Below, in pieces: positions 22,046 through 29,608 of a DNA stretch of 29,836 nucleotides (the first letter of the stretch is position 1; every line of letters begins with the position of its first letter). Origin of the DNA: a virus. A model generated the notes under the pieces. The model was not told the DNA's origin, did not search any database, and saw only the letters and a list, made by a program, of their open reading frames with translations. The translations under genes were made by a program, and so were the position numbers. The DNA lies in the IMG/VR virus record IMGVR_UViG_3300032087_004344, positions 1-29,836 of that record; one strand, 5' to 3'.

Positions 22046-22963
22046 TCAACCGGGGGCCATGAGTAGAGCGACCATGTTCCCGGAACCCACCTCGAGCGTC
22101 TGGCCTACGCCACTAACTCCGGTGTCGAGGACCAGGAAGTTGTCGCTGTTCGTGCGCCACGGGTGGTAGATGCCGTGGACGACCAGGCGGAACCCGTAGA
22201 TGGTCTGGCCTGCATAGAGTGCCGGGACCTTGTAGAACCAGGCTCCATGGGCGGGGCGCCACTGCTGGTCCTTGTCGATGACGCTTCCCACGTAGGTCGC
22301 GGAGGTGGTGGCGCTGTTTGCGAACACTCCCCACGCTCCGACCACGGACTGGGCCTGCATGTTCTCGAGGTTCTCTCCGTAGTTGCCTCCGGCGCCTCCG
22401 ACCACGGCCTGGTACCCACCGGACGCGGGGACGTCCTGCCAGTTGGTGAGCGTGGCGTCCGTGATGTCCCACTGTAGCTGGATGACCCATACGTGAAACG
22501 AGTCCGTCGTGGTCAGCGTCGTAGGCGCGGCGCTCGCAAGGTAGCGGACGTCCCCGTAGTTCTGGCCAGTCCACGGCGTACCGGTGTAGGTCGGATGGAC
22601 TGATAGGTCCCAGTACACGCGGATGACGTCGTCCAGTGCCATGGACCAGACCACGGGTCCGAGCGGAGTGGGTGTTCCGGTCCCTCCGTCCACGACCTGG
22701 ACACGAGTGGCCGGACCCACTGCGGTGGACGGGACGCTCTGCGGAGTCGTGTGAAGGAATCCACCGGTTCCCAGGGTGACGCGGGCGGCCTGCTTCAGGA
22801 TGACCGCGGCTCCCTCGAGCTGCGGGAGGTCCACGGCCTGGTCTCGGTGGTTGGATGCATCGAGGCTACCCGTGGCCGTGGCCACGTCGGTGAATGCCTG
22901 ATTGAGTGCCGCGGCCGTGGCCGGGTCCCCGATGACGAACGGCGGCGTGGTTATCCGGCTCAT
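22046..22963 (-). CDS. Fibre-type virion protein, 305 aa
   Basis: N-terminal segment TTPPFVIGDPATAAALNQAF (5-24) is a typical fibre-anchor style repeat entry. It is followed by a short helical linker and a long beta-rich domain with aromatic strands (DDVIRVYWDLSV, DSFHVWVIQLQWD, AWFYKVPALYAGQTIYGF). No catalytic residues are apparent. ATG 22963 overlaps the previous stop as ATGA with GGGAGG upstream. Longer frames upstream lie over the preceding gene and are not used. Likely a tail-fibre or receptor-binding subunit. Confidence 0.65.
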   Translation of the reverse strand: MSRITTPPFVIGDPATAAALNQAFTDVATATGSLDASNHRDQAVDLPQLEGAAVILKQAARVTLGTGGFLHTTPQSVPSTAVGPATRVQVVDGGTGTPTPLGPVVWSMALDDVIRVYWDLSVHPTYTGTPWTGQNYGDVRYLASAAPTTLTTTDSFHVWVIQLQWDITDATLTNWQDVPASGGYQAVVGGAGGNYGENLENMQAQSVVGAWGVFANSATTSATYVGSVIDKDQQWRPAHGAWFYKVPALYAGQTIYGFRLVVHGIYHPWRTNSDNFLVLDTGVSGVGQTLEVGSGNMVALLMAPG

Positions 22964-23631
22964 CTCCACCTCCCGATGGCCACGACCTTGTTCCCGTAGA
23001 GGTGGCCCTGGAGTAGCGGCTGATTCCCTACGTAGTCCTCGAGGTGGTCGTTCGGTCCCTGGCCTGCGATGCGGAACTGGAGCTCCAGCTCCACGTTCCC
23101 GGCAGGAACGAATCCACCTCCGACCAGGCGGAAGTTTCCGCCATACCATCCGGGCCCCACCTGCTCGGCCAGTGTGATTCCACCGGCTCGGATGCGGAGT
23201 GCGATACGGCGCGGGGTTCCCGGGAACGCCTGGTCGATGGTCTGCGCGAAAAAGTTATTGGCGAGCATGTTCCCGACCCAATCCACGAGGAGGTGGCCTC
23301 CCTTGTGACCGGCCAGGGACGGGCTAAACGCGGTGCGCCATCCGGTGGTGAAGACGTTGTAGGTAGCCGCAGCCCATGCCACGGCGCTCGTGTCTCCGTC
23401 TCGGAGGATGGACTGCTCTCCCGGGTGGGCGGGATTGAGTGCGGCGCCGTCGAAGGTCCAGACGCGGTGCATGGCGTAGGGCTGGACGCGTGCGGACGTG
23501 TAGGCGCTGGACGGGAGCTGCGTCCGGTCCAGACTGGTGAGGCTCGAGCGTTGTGCCTGGAGCTCTCGGTTCGCTCCGACGGTGTCCACAAGATGGGTGT
23601 CCCGTGGGGGCTGTTGCGTCCATCGCTTCAC
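22960..23631 (-). CDS. Tail-associated virion protein, 223 aa
   Basis: Not firmly recognised. The first 40 residues are polar (VGANRELQAQRSSLTSLDRT) and the rest is a compact beta-sandwich-like domain with alternating hydrophobic strands (RRIALRIRAGGITLAEQ, AGNVELELQFRIAGQG). ATG 23631 overlaps the nozzle gene stop as ATGA. Its place directly after the nozzle protein fits a fibre-attachment or tail-tip protein, the position where T7-like phages keep proteins that link fibres to the tail. Confidence 0.6.
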   Translation of the reverse strand: MKRWTQQPPRDTHLVDTVGANRELQAQRSSLTSLDRTQLPSSAYTSARVQPYAMHRVWTFDGAALNPAHPGEQSILRDGDTSAVAWAAATYNVFTTGWRTAFSPSLAGHKGGHLLVDWVGNMLANNFFAQTIDQAFPGTPRRIALRIRAGGITLAEQVGPGWYGGNFRLVGGGFVPAGNVELELQFRIAGQGPNDHLEDYVGNQPLLQGHLYGNKVVAIGRWR

Positions 23632-25745
23632 GGGCGCCTCCCTTCCACCACTCGAGTGCCGCGGGCTGTGAACTCCACCTCCCAGCCTACCAGGACCACG
23701 TCGTCCGAGGTCTGGACTTCAAACTGGAACCATGCACACGACTGGACGGCCACGGCGTAGCGGAGCGGGACCACTCGTTCCCGTTCCCACGTAGACGGGA
23801 GGACGGTCTCTCCGTAGGTCTGCACCTCGGCCGCGTCCGGCGGCTGGAGCTTCAAGGCGCGTCCGACGTTGGCCTGGTAGTCCCAGTCCTTCCGCCACCG
23901 GAGCGCCACGGACGGGTCCCCGGTGGTGGTGACCCATAGCGTCACGTACTGGACTTGCTTCTGGAGCTGTGCGTCTCCGAGATTCAACCAGGCCGACCGC
24001 CACGTGGAGGTCGGTGGCGGGTCCTCCACGAGGACGTCTCCCTCGATGGACGCGCCCATGGCGCGGCGTCCGCTGAGGATGAACAGTCCGGCCTCGCTGT
24101 CTGCTCCGGCCTCTGCTCCGGTGTTGTGTCCGAAAATGAGGGCGCCGGTGTACATCCGGTCAATGCATCCCACGGGGAAGCCAGACCGGACGCTCCATCC
24201 CTGCTTCTCGGCGTGGTAGATAAGGCCGGTGTCCGGTCGGTCGTTGCCATTGGTCGGGACGTAGAGGTGGAGCTCCCGGAACAGTGGCGAGTATCGAGCG
24301 ACGGCGCGTGGTGCGCAGTCCTGGGTCACGGTCTGGAGCGTCTCGCGGATGGGGTCCGAGACTCGCTCCACGTCGAACACTGCTCCTCCCTCGAGGCCAC
24401 CGGTCAGGCGGTAGACGCCATCGGCGGCCAGGAACACGATTCCCAGTCCGGGGACGGCCTCGACGGCGTGCGGGCTCCGGCATGCTACCTGCTGGGTCAC
24501 GGTCGAGACCCGGAACTCCGGGTAGGTCCCGGTGACCACGTCCACGCCAGACTCTCGGAGGACGAGAAGGAGCGTGTAGTAGCTGTAGAGGCCGGTGATG
24601 TTCCCGCCATCGCTCGGAAGCTGGACGTAGTCCGCGGCTCCAAACTGGTCTGGGAGGCCGGGGTGGCTGTAGTAGAGGCGGGTCCCGTCGTTCGGTCCGC
24701 CATCGAGGAACATGCAGTCCGCGTAGGTGGCCGACACTCGAGCGAACGGCGCCGGGAGGACCACGGACTCCACGAGGCTCGGCGCCTGGTCTCCCAGTGC
24801 GGAGGACGGGACGGCGTCCCAGGCCGTCTCCTCGACGTTGTTCCGGATGTCAAAAAGGAAGTAGAGCGTAGGGTCCCCGGGCGCGTTCCCGTCCTCTCCA
24901 ATGTTCTTCGTGCGGTAGAGGCGCCGGGCCACGGTGCCAGGCGGTCCGAGCGGGATGCGGAGCGCTACGGCGTAGCGGAACGTCCCCTCATTCAACCAGT
25001 CCACGGGAGCGGACACGGTAGAGCGGGGGCTCTCGGCGCCGGTGTCGCTGATGAATGAGACGGCGTAACGGTAGGCGCTCTCGACGGTGGCGGTGGTTCC
25101 ACTCGGGACTCGTGCGCCGATACCCCACCGGCCAGCGGCCTCGATGGCGCCGGGAGTGGAGGGCCACCATACGGTCACGGCGTCGCCTGGAGTGGTGTCG
25201 CTCGAGGCCGTCGAAGAGTCCAGCGCCTTTACTCCCAGCTCCTCGGGAGCGGGCGGGACGGATGAGAATCCAAGCGGCCGGACGAGACCAGGCGCGGCTC
25301 CTCCGAGGAGCGGCCACGGGTTGACGAGGAGCGGACGGTCCACGCCATTGGTGAGGAGGACGGACTGGCCGGTCTGACTGTAGAGCGTCCCCGGCTCCGA
25401 GGGGGTCGGGATGTTCCGACCCTGTGCCAGGGTGATGAGCTGTCCGCCCGTTCCCGTCTCGAAGTAGAGGAACAGCGTTCCACCGGCCTCGAGGAGGATG
25501 TGGTAGCGGGCTCCGCCACCCACCTGGTCGAACACGTGAACCGAGTCCACGCGGCCCATGGTCGTGAACGGTTGGAACCTTACGGCCGGGTTCGGCCTGT
25601 AGCGCTCGTAGCCTACGCGACTCGACCACCCACCGGTCGTGGGGTCGATGGTCATGTTCTCGATAAGCTCGGCCGCGGGGATGGGCGCGGGGACGCGCTC
25701 GTGCATTCCCTCGAGGGCCGGAGCCTGGAGCGTCTTTCCTTTCAT
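23628..25745 (-). CDS. Tail tubular protein B / nozzle (gp12-like), 705 aa
   Basis: By order, size and the conserved-looking opening (LQAPALEGMHERVPAPIPAA, then DPTTGGWSSRVGYERY) this matches nozzle proteins of T7-like tails, a hexameric beta-propeller-rich tube. Repeated blades can be read at about 60-170 and 330-480 (for example YADCMFLDGGPNDGTRLYYS; TGLYSYYTLLLVLRESGVDV). Residues about 222-282 form an inserted Fn3-like unit, YRYAVSFISDTGAES...VARRLYRT, which also occurs in the upstream adaptor protein. ATG 25745 is one base after the adaptor's stop. Confidence 0.85.
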   Translation of the reverse strand: MKGKTLQAPALEGMHERVPAPIPAAELIENMTIDPTTGGWSSRVGYERYRPNPAVRFQPFTTMGRVDSVHVFDQVGGGARYHILLEAGGTLFLYFETGTGGQLITLAQGRNIPTPSEPGTLYSQTGQSVLLTNGVDRPLLVNPWPLLGGAAPGLVRPLGFSSVPPAPEELGVKALDSSTASSDTTPGDAVTVWWPSTPGAIEAAGRWGIGARVPSGTTATVESAYRYAVSFISDTGAESPRSTVSAPVDWLNEGTFRYAVALRIPLGPPGTVARRLYRTKNIGEDGNAPGDPTLYFLFDIRNNVEETAWDAVPSSALGDQAPSLVESVVLPAPFARVSATYADCMFLDGGPNDGTRLYYSHPGLPDQFGAADYVQLPSDGGNITGLYSYYTLLLVLRESGVDVVTGTYPEFRVSTVTQQVACRSPHAVEAVPGLGIVFLAADGVYRLTGGLEGGAVFDVERVSDPIRETLQTVTQDCAPRAVARYSPLFRELHLYVPTNGNDRPDTGLIYHAEKQGWSVRSGFPVGCIDRMYTGALIFGHNTGAEAGADSEAGLFILSGRRAMGASIEGDVLVEDPPPTSTWRSAWLNLGDAQLQKQVQYVTLWVTTTGDPSVALRWRKDWDYQANVGRALKLQPPDAAEVQTYGETVLPSTWERERVVPLRYAVAVQSCAWFQFEVQTSDDVVLVGWEVEFTARGTRVVEGRRP

Positions 25746-25746
25746 G

Positions 25747-27021
25747 TCACGTCCGGCGGAGCTGCGTAAACTGCGGGACGCGGTCGAGGAGGCCGGGCTC
25801 CATGAAACCCTTCACCCACCTCCTCGGCTTCTCGGTGAGGTACCGTCCCTCCATGGCGAGGAGCTCCCGCTCTGCTCGACGGGCGTAGAGCTGGGACTGT
25901 GCTGGGTTGTCGTGCTTCAGGAACAATGCCTCGAGCGCACGGTAGGCCAGCGCCACGTGGTGAGCGGACGGGAGGTCCGGCGTGTCCTGGTCGTCCTCGA
26001 GGCGGGAGGCGCGGCGGAGGTACCGCACGGTGAACGTGTAGTCCCGGTCCTGGCGCGGGTAGAGGCGGATGCGCTGGGTCGTTCCGCCATTGTTCTCCAG
26101 TCGCTGCTTCAGCGTGTACGCCGGGGAGTCCAGCTCGTTGGACGTGAACTCATAGGTGAACGTTCCACCGGTCGGGGAGACTTCCGTATCTCCGGCCGTG
26201 TTCTCGAGGAGGCGGTAGGCGACCAGGCCGCGGGTGGTGTCTCGGAGGTAGACGCGCCTCCGGAGTCCGGACTGATTCAGCGTCGCTCCGAGGGTCACGG
26301 TGAGGAACTGGGTGTCCGTCAATGTGATGGACTGCGCGGCGCTGGGTCCGCTCTCCCGTCCATCCGCGAACACGTGGGTGACGACCACTTCCACGGTGCG
26401 GACGCCACGGCCTGGTGGCGCTACCGCGGTTCCCAGGGTCCCGGCCGTCCGTGGCGCGGGCGTGAACGTCGTGTCCGCTGGAACGAAATACGCCGGGAGG
26501 TTCACTTCATCGAGGGGGAGGTTCGCCCACTCGTCCTCGTAGCGGGTCAACGGGACCAGGCGCCCCGGGTCCTCGGGGCTCCTCGAGTCCACGCGGCGAA
26601 TCACCTGGAGGAGTGCGATGCAGTCCTGAGGGATGGCCAGGTACCGCTCCTTCGCCACTCCATCCACGGTGCCAGTGGTTCCCGCGTAGAGTGCGGTGAG
26701 CACGGCGTTCGTGTCCGCAATGACCAGCGCCACCTCGTACTCGACGCCATCGAGCTCGAGGATGTTTCCCTCCATCCAGCTCTCGAAAAACGCGTTGGCG
26801 GTGCTGACGTTGGCGCTGTTCGCCGTGACTGCTACCTGCGCGGTGGCGTCGGCGTGGGCCACTACCTTCGCCTCCTTCTGCGCCCATGGCCACGGCTTGT
26901 CGGACACGATGCGGTCGTGGGCGTCGTTCAGGAGCTGCGCTACCTGGCTTCGATACGTCGGGTTGTCCGGGTCGTAGTCCAGGACATTGGCGACGTAGTC
27001 CCGGAGGCGCTGGAGGTTCAT
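25747..27021 (-). CDS. Tail tubular protein A / adaptor (gp11-like), 424 aa
   Basis: The N-terminal helix block NLQRLRDYVANVLDYDPDNP with SQVAQLLNDAHDRIV (2-40) and the C-terminal helix block HHVALAYRALEALFLKH with QLYARRAERELLAM (about 360-400) are the signature of the adaptor ring that joins portal and nozzle. Between them is an inserted beta domain (about 205-262: VVVTHVFADGRESGPS, LRRRVYLRDTTRG) related to one in the nozzle protein. The gene starts at ATG 27021 behind GAGGAG and follows the double hairpin at 27043-27107. Confidence 0.85.
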   Translation of the reverse strand: MNLQRLRDYVANVLDYDPDNPTYRSQVAQLLNDAHDRIVSDKPWPWAQKEAKVVAHADATAQVAVTANSANVSTANAFFESWMEGNILELDGVEYEVALVIADTNAVLTALYAGTTGTVDGVAKERYLAIPQDCIALLQVIRRVDSRSPEDPGRLVPLTRYEDEWANLPLDEVNLPAYFVPADTTFTPAPRTAGTLGTAVAPPGRGVRTVEVVVTHVFADGRESGPSAAQSITLTDTQFLTVTLGATLNQSGLRRRVYLRDTTRGLVAYRLLENTAGDTEVSPTGGTFTYEFTSNELDSPAYTLKQRLENNGGTTQRIRLYPRQDRDYTFTVRYLRRASRLEDDQDTPDLPSAHHVALAYRALEALFLKHDNPAQSQLYARRAERELLAMEGRYLTEKPRRWVKGFMEPGLLDRVPQFTQLRRT

Positions 27022-27042
27022 GGGTCTAGCTCCTCACAGGAA

Positions 27043-27068
27043 CGCCCCACCTCGAGCGAGGTGGGGCG
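27043..27068 (-). terminator. Perfect 12-bp hairpin upstream of the adaptor gene
   Basis: CGCCCCACCTCG at 27043-27054 and its exact complement at 27057-27068 enclose only two bases (about four unpaired in practice). It is extremely GC-rich and lies between the decoration and adaptor genes, followed by TTCCTGTG rather than a U run in the leftward RNA. It could be a partial terminator, an mRNA-end stabiliser or a processing site that sets the high capsid to low tail expression step. Confidence 0.6.
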
Positions 27069-27107
27069 GCCGGTCTCCACTGGGAGTGGAAGTCAATGGA
27101 GACCGGC
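27069..27107 (-). terminator. Second hairpin (11 bp) with a competing inner stem
   Basis: GCCGGTCTCCA (27069-27079) pairs exactly with 27097-27107 across a 17-base loop. A different perfect stem, TCCACT (27076-27081) with AGTGGA (27085-27090), shares the inner bases of the first arm, so the two folds exclude each other. It directly abuts the first hairpin. No U tract is present. Confidence 0.5.
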
Positions 27108-27114
27108 GGGGGAT

Positions 27115-27558
27115 TCAGCCGACGATGACCTCGGCCTTGTTGTCGGCGGCCACGGTGAGCGACGTTCCGCAGATACCGGGCACGGGCTCGGTGGCGCCAC
27201 CGGTGGCGTCCACGGTTGCCTGAGCGGCGCGGCCTGCGGTTGCGCTGATTGCCAGCGGGACGCCTGCGGCGGTGGCGGTGAGGACGTTGGCCTCCGCCAC
27301 GTAGCCCTTCACGACGACGTCCACCTGGTCCCCGGCCGCGGCTGCGAACTTCGCAACGCCACGGACCAGGCCGTTACCGGCGGTGCTGGCCTGGACCACG
27401 TACAGCGCCTTGTCTGCGCCGGACTGGGAAACGTCAATCATGACCCAGTCCCCGGCAACAATGGTGCCACCGGCAATGTAGGTCTCGATGGAGGAGCGGG
27501 CCGACGTGCCAGCGGACTGGCCAGCGTCGAGGCTCTGGAGGATGGTGCTGGTTGCCAT
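27115..27558 (-). CDS. Head decoration / capsid-stabilising protein candidate, 147 aa
   Basis: Small Ala/Val/Thr/Gly-rich protein with beta strands such as GTIVAGDWVMIDVSQSG (31-47) and VDVVVKGYVAEANV, similar in pattern to DUF2190-type or lambda gpD-like decoration proteins. It follows the major capsid gene by four bases, the usual place, with GGAGG upstream of ATG 27558. It has no Cys cluster or enzyme motif. Trimeric binding to capsid local threefold axes is the expected role if the assignment is right. Confidence 0.7.
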   Translation of the reverse strand: MATSTILQSLDAGQSAGTSARSSIETYIAGGTIVAGDWVMIDVSQSGADKALYVVQASTAGNGLVRGVAKFAAAAGDQVDVVVKGYVAEANVLTATAAGVPLAISATAGRAAQATVDATGGATEPVPGICGTSLTVAADNKAEVIVG

Positions 27559-27562
27559 TGGT

Positions 27563-28594
27563 CTATGCCTCCGCGTCGTAGAGGACGCCGTGTCCGGACA
27601 GGTTGGAAGTGCAAATCTGCATGCGGACGAAAATCTGGAACGCGGTGGCGGCGTACCCGGAGATGGGCGTGGCCTCCTCGAGCTCGAACTGGCCGTCCTG
27701 GTCGAAGTAGACGCTGAACAGGGAGCTGTTCAGGAAGAACATCGAGATGGGCTTCACGGTTGCACCGGCCTTGTCCACGGTACCGTTGTACCCAAGGTTC
27801 GGCTCGATGAACATGTCCGCGCCGTTGTACTTCAGTCCGAGCTTTCCAACCATGTTGCGCTGCTCGTTGGCGCTGGTGTAGCGCTCGAGCGACTGGAGCT
27901 CGTTCTTGTAGAGCTCGTAGCTGGTCGGGCTGGCCAGGATGAGGTCGATGTCCCCTTCCGGTGCGTAGGTCTGCGCATCGATGAAAATGCGGGACATCGC
28001 GCGGAGGCCGTTGGTGGCGAATGCGGCTCCAGCGGTCTGGGACTGGTTCTGCCACGAGGCGGGGAAACCAGACTTGGCGATACCGCCAACCGTGTTGGAC
28101 TGGGAACCGAATGCCTCTCCCTCGAACCAGCCGGTACCAGCTGCTGCGGAGAATCCGTTCAGCGTCTGGAGGTCGGTGAGGATGGAGCTGTTCCCGGCGA
28201 TGAGCTGCTTGGAGACTTCCCGGCGGAGCATGCCCATGACCTGCTTCATCCGACCTTCGTAGATGCGGACGATGGCCCGCTCTCCCTTGTTGCTGGTCTC
28301 CTCCTTCTTCGTCATGACGACCGGCGCGACAAAATCGCACCACTCGTAGGACGAGGTTCGGAAGGGGTCCTTCACTGCGAGGTTCACGGCCTCGTAGCCG
28401 GTCGAGAGCTGGGTAATGGTGGAGTGGTCGGTGAGGATGACGGGGGAATCAACCTTGGAACCGCCGTCCACGGTCTCGACGTTTCCGAGGCGCTGGGTGG
28501 CCTCGAGGATGGGGGTGGTGCGGAACGTGTTGTCCACTTCCTTGTCTCGAAGGATGCGGAGCGTCGTCGCCAGAATGTCCGGCTGGATGGCCAT
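27563..28594 (-). CDS. Major capsid protein, HK97-fold expected, 343 aa
   Basis: Size, placement after the scaffold and before a decoration protein, and a strong ribosome site (GGGAGG before ATG 28594) fit the most abundant virion protein. Visible parts are an N-terminal arm (IQPDILATTLRILRDKEVDN), an E-loop-like stretch around GGSKVDSPVILTDHSTITQL (44-63), a spine helix RIYEGRMKQVMGMLRREVSK near 110-129, and a C-terminal beta domain with ISGYAATAFQIFVRMQI. DILATTLRILRDKEVDNTF recalls capsid proteins of other environmental podoviruses. The fold is inferred. Confidence 0.85.
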   Translation of the reverse strand: MAIQPDILATTLRILRDKEVDNTFRTTPILEATQRLGNVETVDGGSKVDSPVILTDHSTITQLSTGYEAVNLAVKDPFRTSSYEWCDFVAPVVMTKKEETSNKGERAIVRIYEGRMKQVMGMLRREVSKQLIAGNSSILTDLQTLNGFSAAAGTGWFEGEAFGSQSNTVGGIAKSGFPASWQNQSQTAGAAFATNGLRAMSRIFIDAQTYAPEGDIDLILASPTSYELYKNELQSLERYTSANEQRNMVGKLGLKYNGADMFIEPNLGYNGTVDKAGATVKPISMFFLNSSLFSVYFDQDGQFELEEATPISGYAATAFQIFVRMQICTSNLSGHGVLYDAEA

Positions 28595-28729
28595 CGTGGC
28601 CTCCCTTCATGGGGGTGGGTGTGTCTGGTACTGGTAGGGCGTGCCGCTACGGGTGCCAGGCCCACCGGCGTGTCCCATGGTCGGGGGCCCGTGTCCTGGT
28701 CAACGGGTAGCACACTCGAGGAGGAGCGG
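28595..28729 (-). promoter_or_regulatory. 135-bp gap upstream of the major capsid gene
   Basis: This is the largest gap in the leftward unit. Read leftward it holds TTGACC twice, at about 28732-28727 and 28708-28703. These resemble sigma70 -35 boxes but lack a convincing -10 partner. A clean GGGAGG lies before the capsid ATG. An internal promoter or a long 5' leader boosting capsid expression is plausible. Confidence 0.35.
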
Positions 28730-29605
28730 TCAACCCTTCCGGCTGAGCTGGGAGTAGATGCTCCACGCGTCCCCGCGCTCTCGGGTGGACTTGTCCACCT
28801 TCGCCACGGACTCCGCCACGTGGGTCCCGTTGGCCATCTGCGCGCCTGCGGCCTGGAGTGCTCGACGGCGCCGGGCCTTGTCGGCCTTCTCCTGTGCCGC
28901 GCGTCCCTGGAGCCGTCGTCCCTTCACTGCCCAGAAGGCGGTCTCGAGGTCGAGGGCCTGGTTGCGCTCGAGCTCCCGGCGGACTTCCGCTCGGAGCTCG
29001 GTGTCCGTCCGGAGCTCCGGGTGGGCGTCCATGAACGTCTCGTAGTTCGCGCGGGCCTGCTGCGCCTGGTGCTGGCGCTGCATCGGCTCGAGGAGGCTGT
29101 GGAGCTTGGCGGCCACGAGGCGCTCGATGCCAGCGTTCAAGCTGTCCGGGTCCCAGGGATTCAGCTCCTCACCGGCGGACTCGGCCACGGCCTTGAGCTG
29201 TCCGAGGACGGGGGACTCCACGATAGCGGCCTGTGCGGCCTCGAGGTCTCGGCGCTGCTTGGCCAGTGCCATGGTTTTCCGCGTGTAGTCCGCGCGGAGT
29301 GCCTTCATGGCGCGCTGGACGTCGTCGGGTTGATTCTTCAGAATGGAGTCCCAGCTCTCTCCCTCTCGGAGCTTTGCGTCCTCGGCCTCCTGCTTTTGCG
29401 CGGAGGCGTCGAGGTCGGCTCGATGGGCATCCAGGACCCGGTCCAGCTTCTGCTTCCAATCCGGGCGGCGGTCCGGGACCGTCGGCTCCGCTGCAATGTC
29501 CGCCACGGTCTCGGAGGTGGTGGCCTCCGAGGTGGTGGCCTCGACGTCGGGCGTGGCCTCGGTGGAGCTCGAGGTCTCCACCGGGGCGGTCGTCGTGTTC
29601 TCCAT
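28730..29605 (-). CDS. Scaffolding protein, 291 aa
   Basis: Scaffold proteins guide procapsid assembly and then leave. Residues 1-45 are a Thr/Ser/Glu-rich disordered region (STEATPDVEATTSEATTSET), followed by a highly charged coiled-coil body (about 50-280) with long Glu/Arg/Lys/Gln runs and a basic C-terminal part (KADKARRRRALQ) that would contact the capsid shell. This composition, and the place directly before the capsid gene, is typical. ATG 29605 is preferred because GGAGG lies five bases upstream; ATG 29617 is in frame but has no ribosome site. Confidence 0.8.
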   Translation of the reverse strand: MENTTTAPVETSSSTEATPDVEATTSEATTSETVADIAAEPTVPDRRPDWKQKLDRVLDAHRADLDASAQKQEAEDAKLREGESWDSILKNQPDDVQRAMKALRADYTRKTMALAKQRRDLEAAQAAIVESPVLGQLKAVAESAGEELNPWDPDSLNAGIERLVAAKLHSLLEPMQRQHQAQQARANYETFMDAHPELRTDTELRAEVRRELERNQALDLETAFWAVKGRRLQGRAAQEKADKARRRRALQAAGAQMANGTHVAESVAKVDKSTRERGDAWSIYSQLSRKG

Positions 29606-29608
29606 GCT

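Noticed and set aside
25639-27717. 692-aa plus-strand frame spanning decoration, adaptor and nozzle genes
   Set aside because: It crosses several well-supported minus-strand genes and the hairpin gap; composition is shadow-like.
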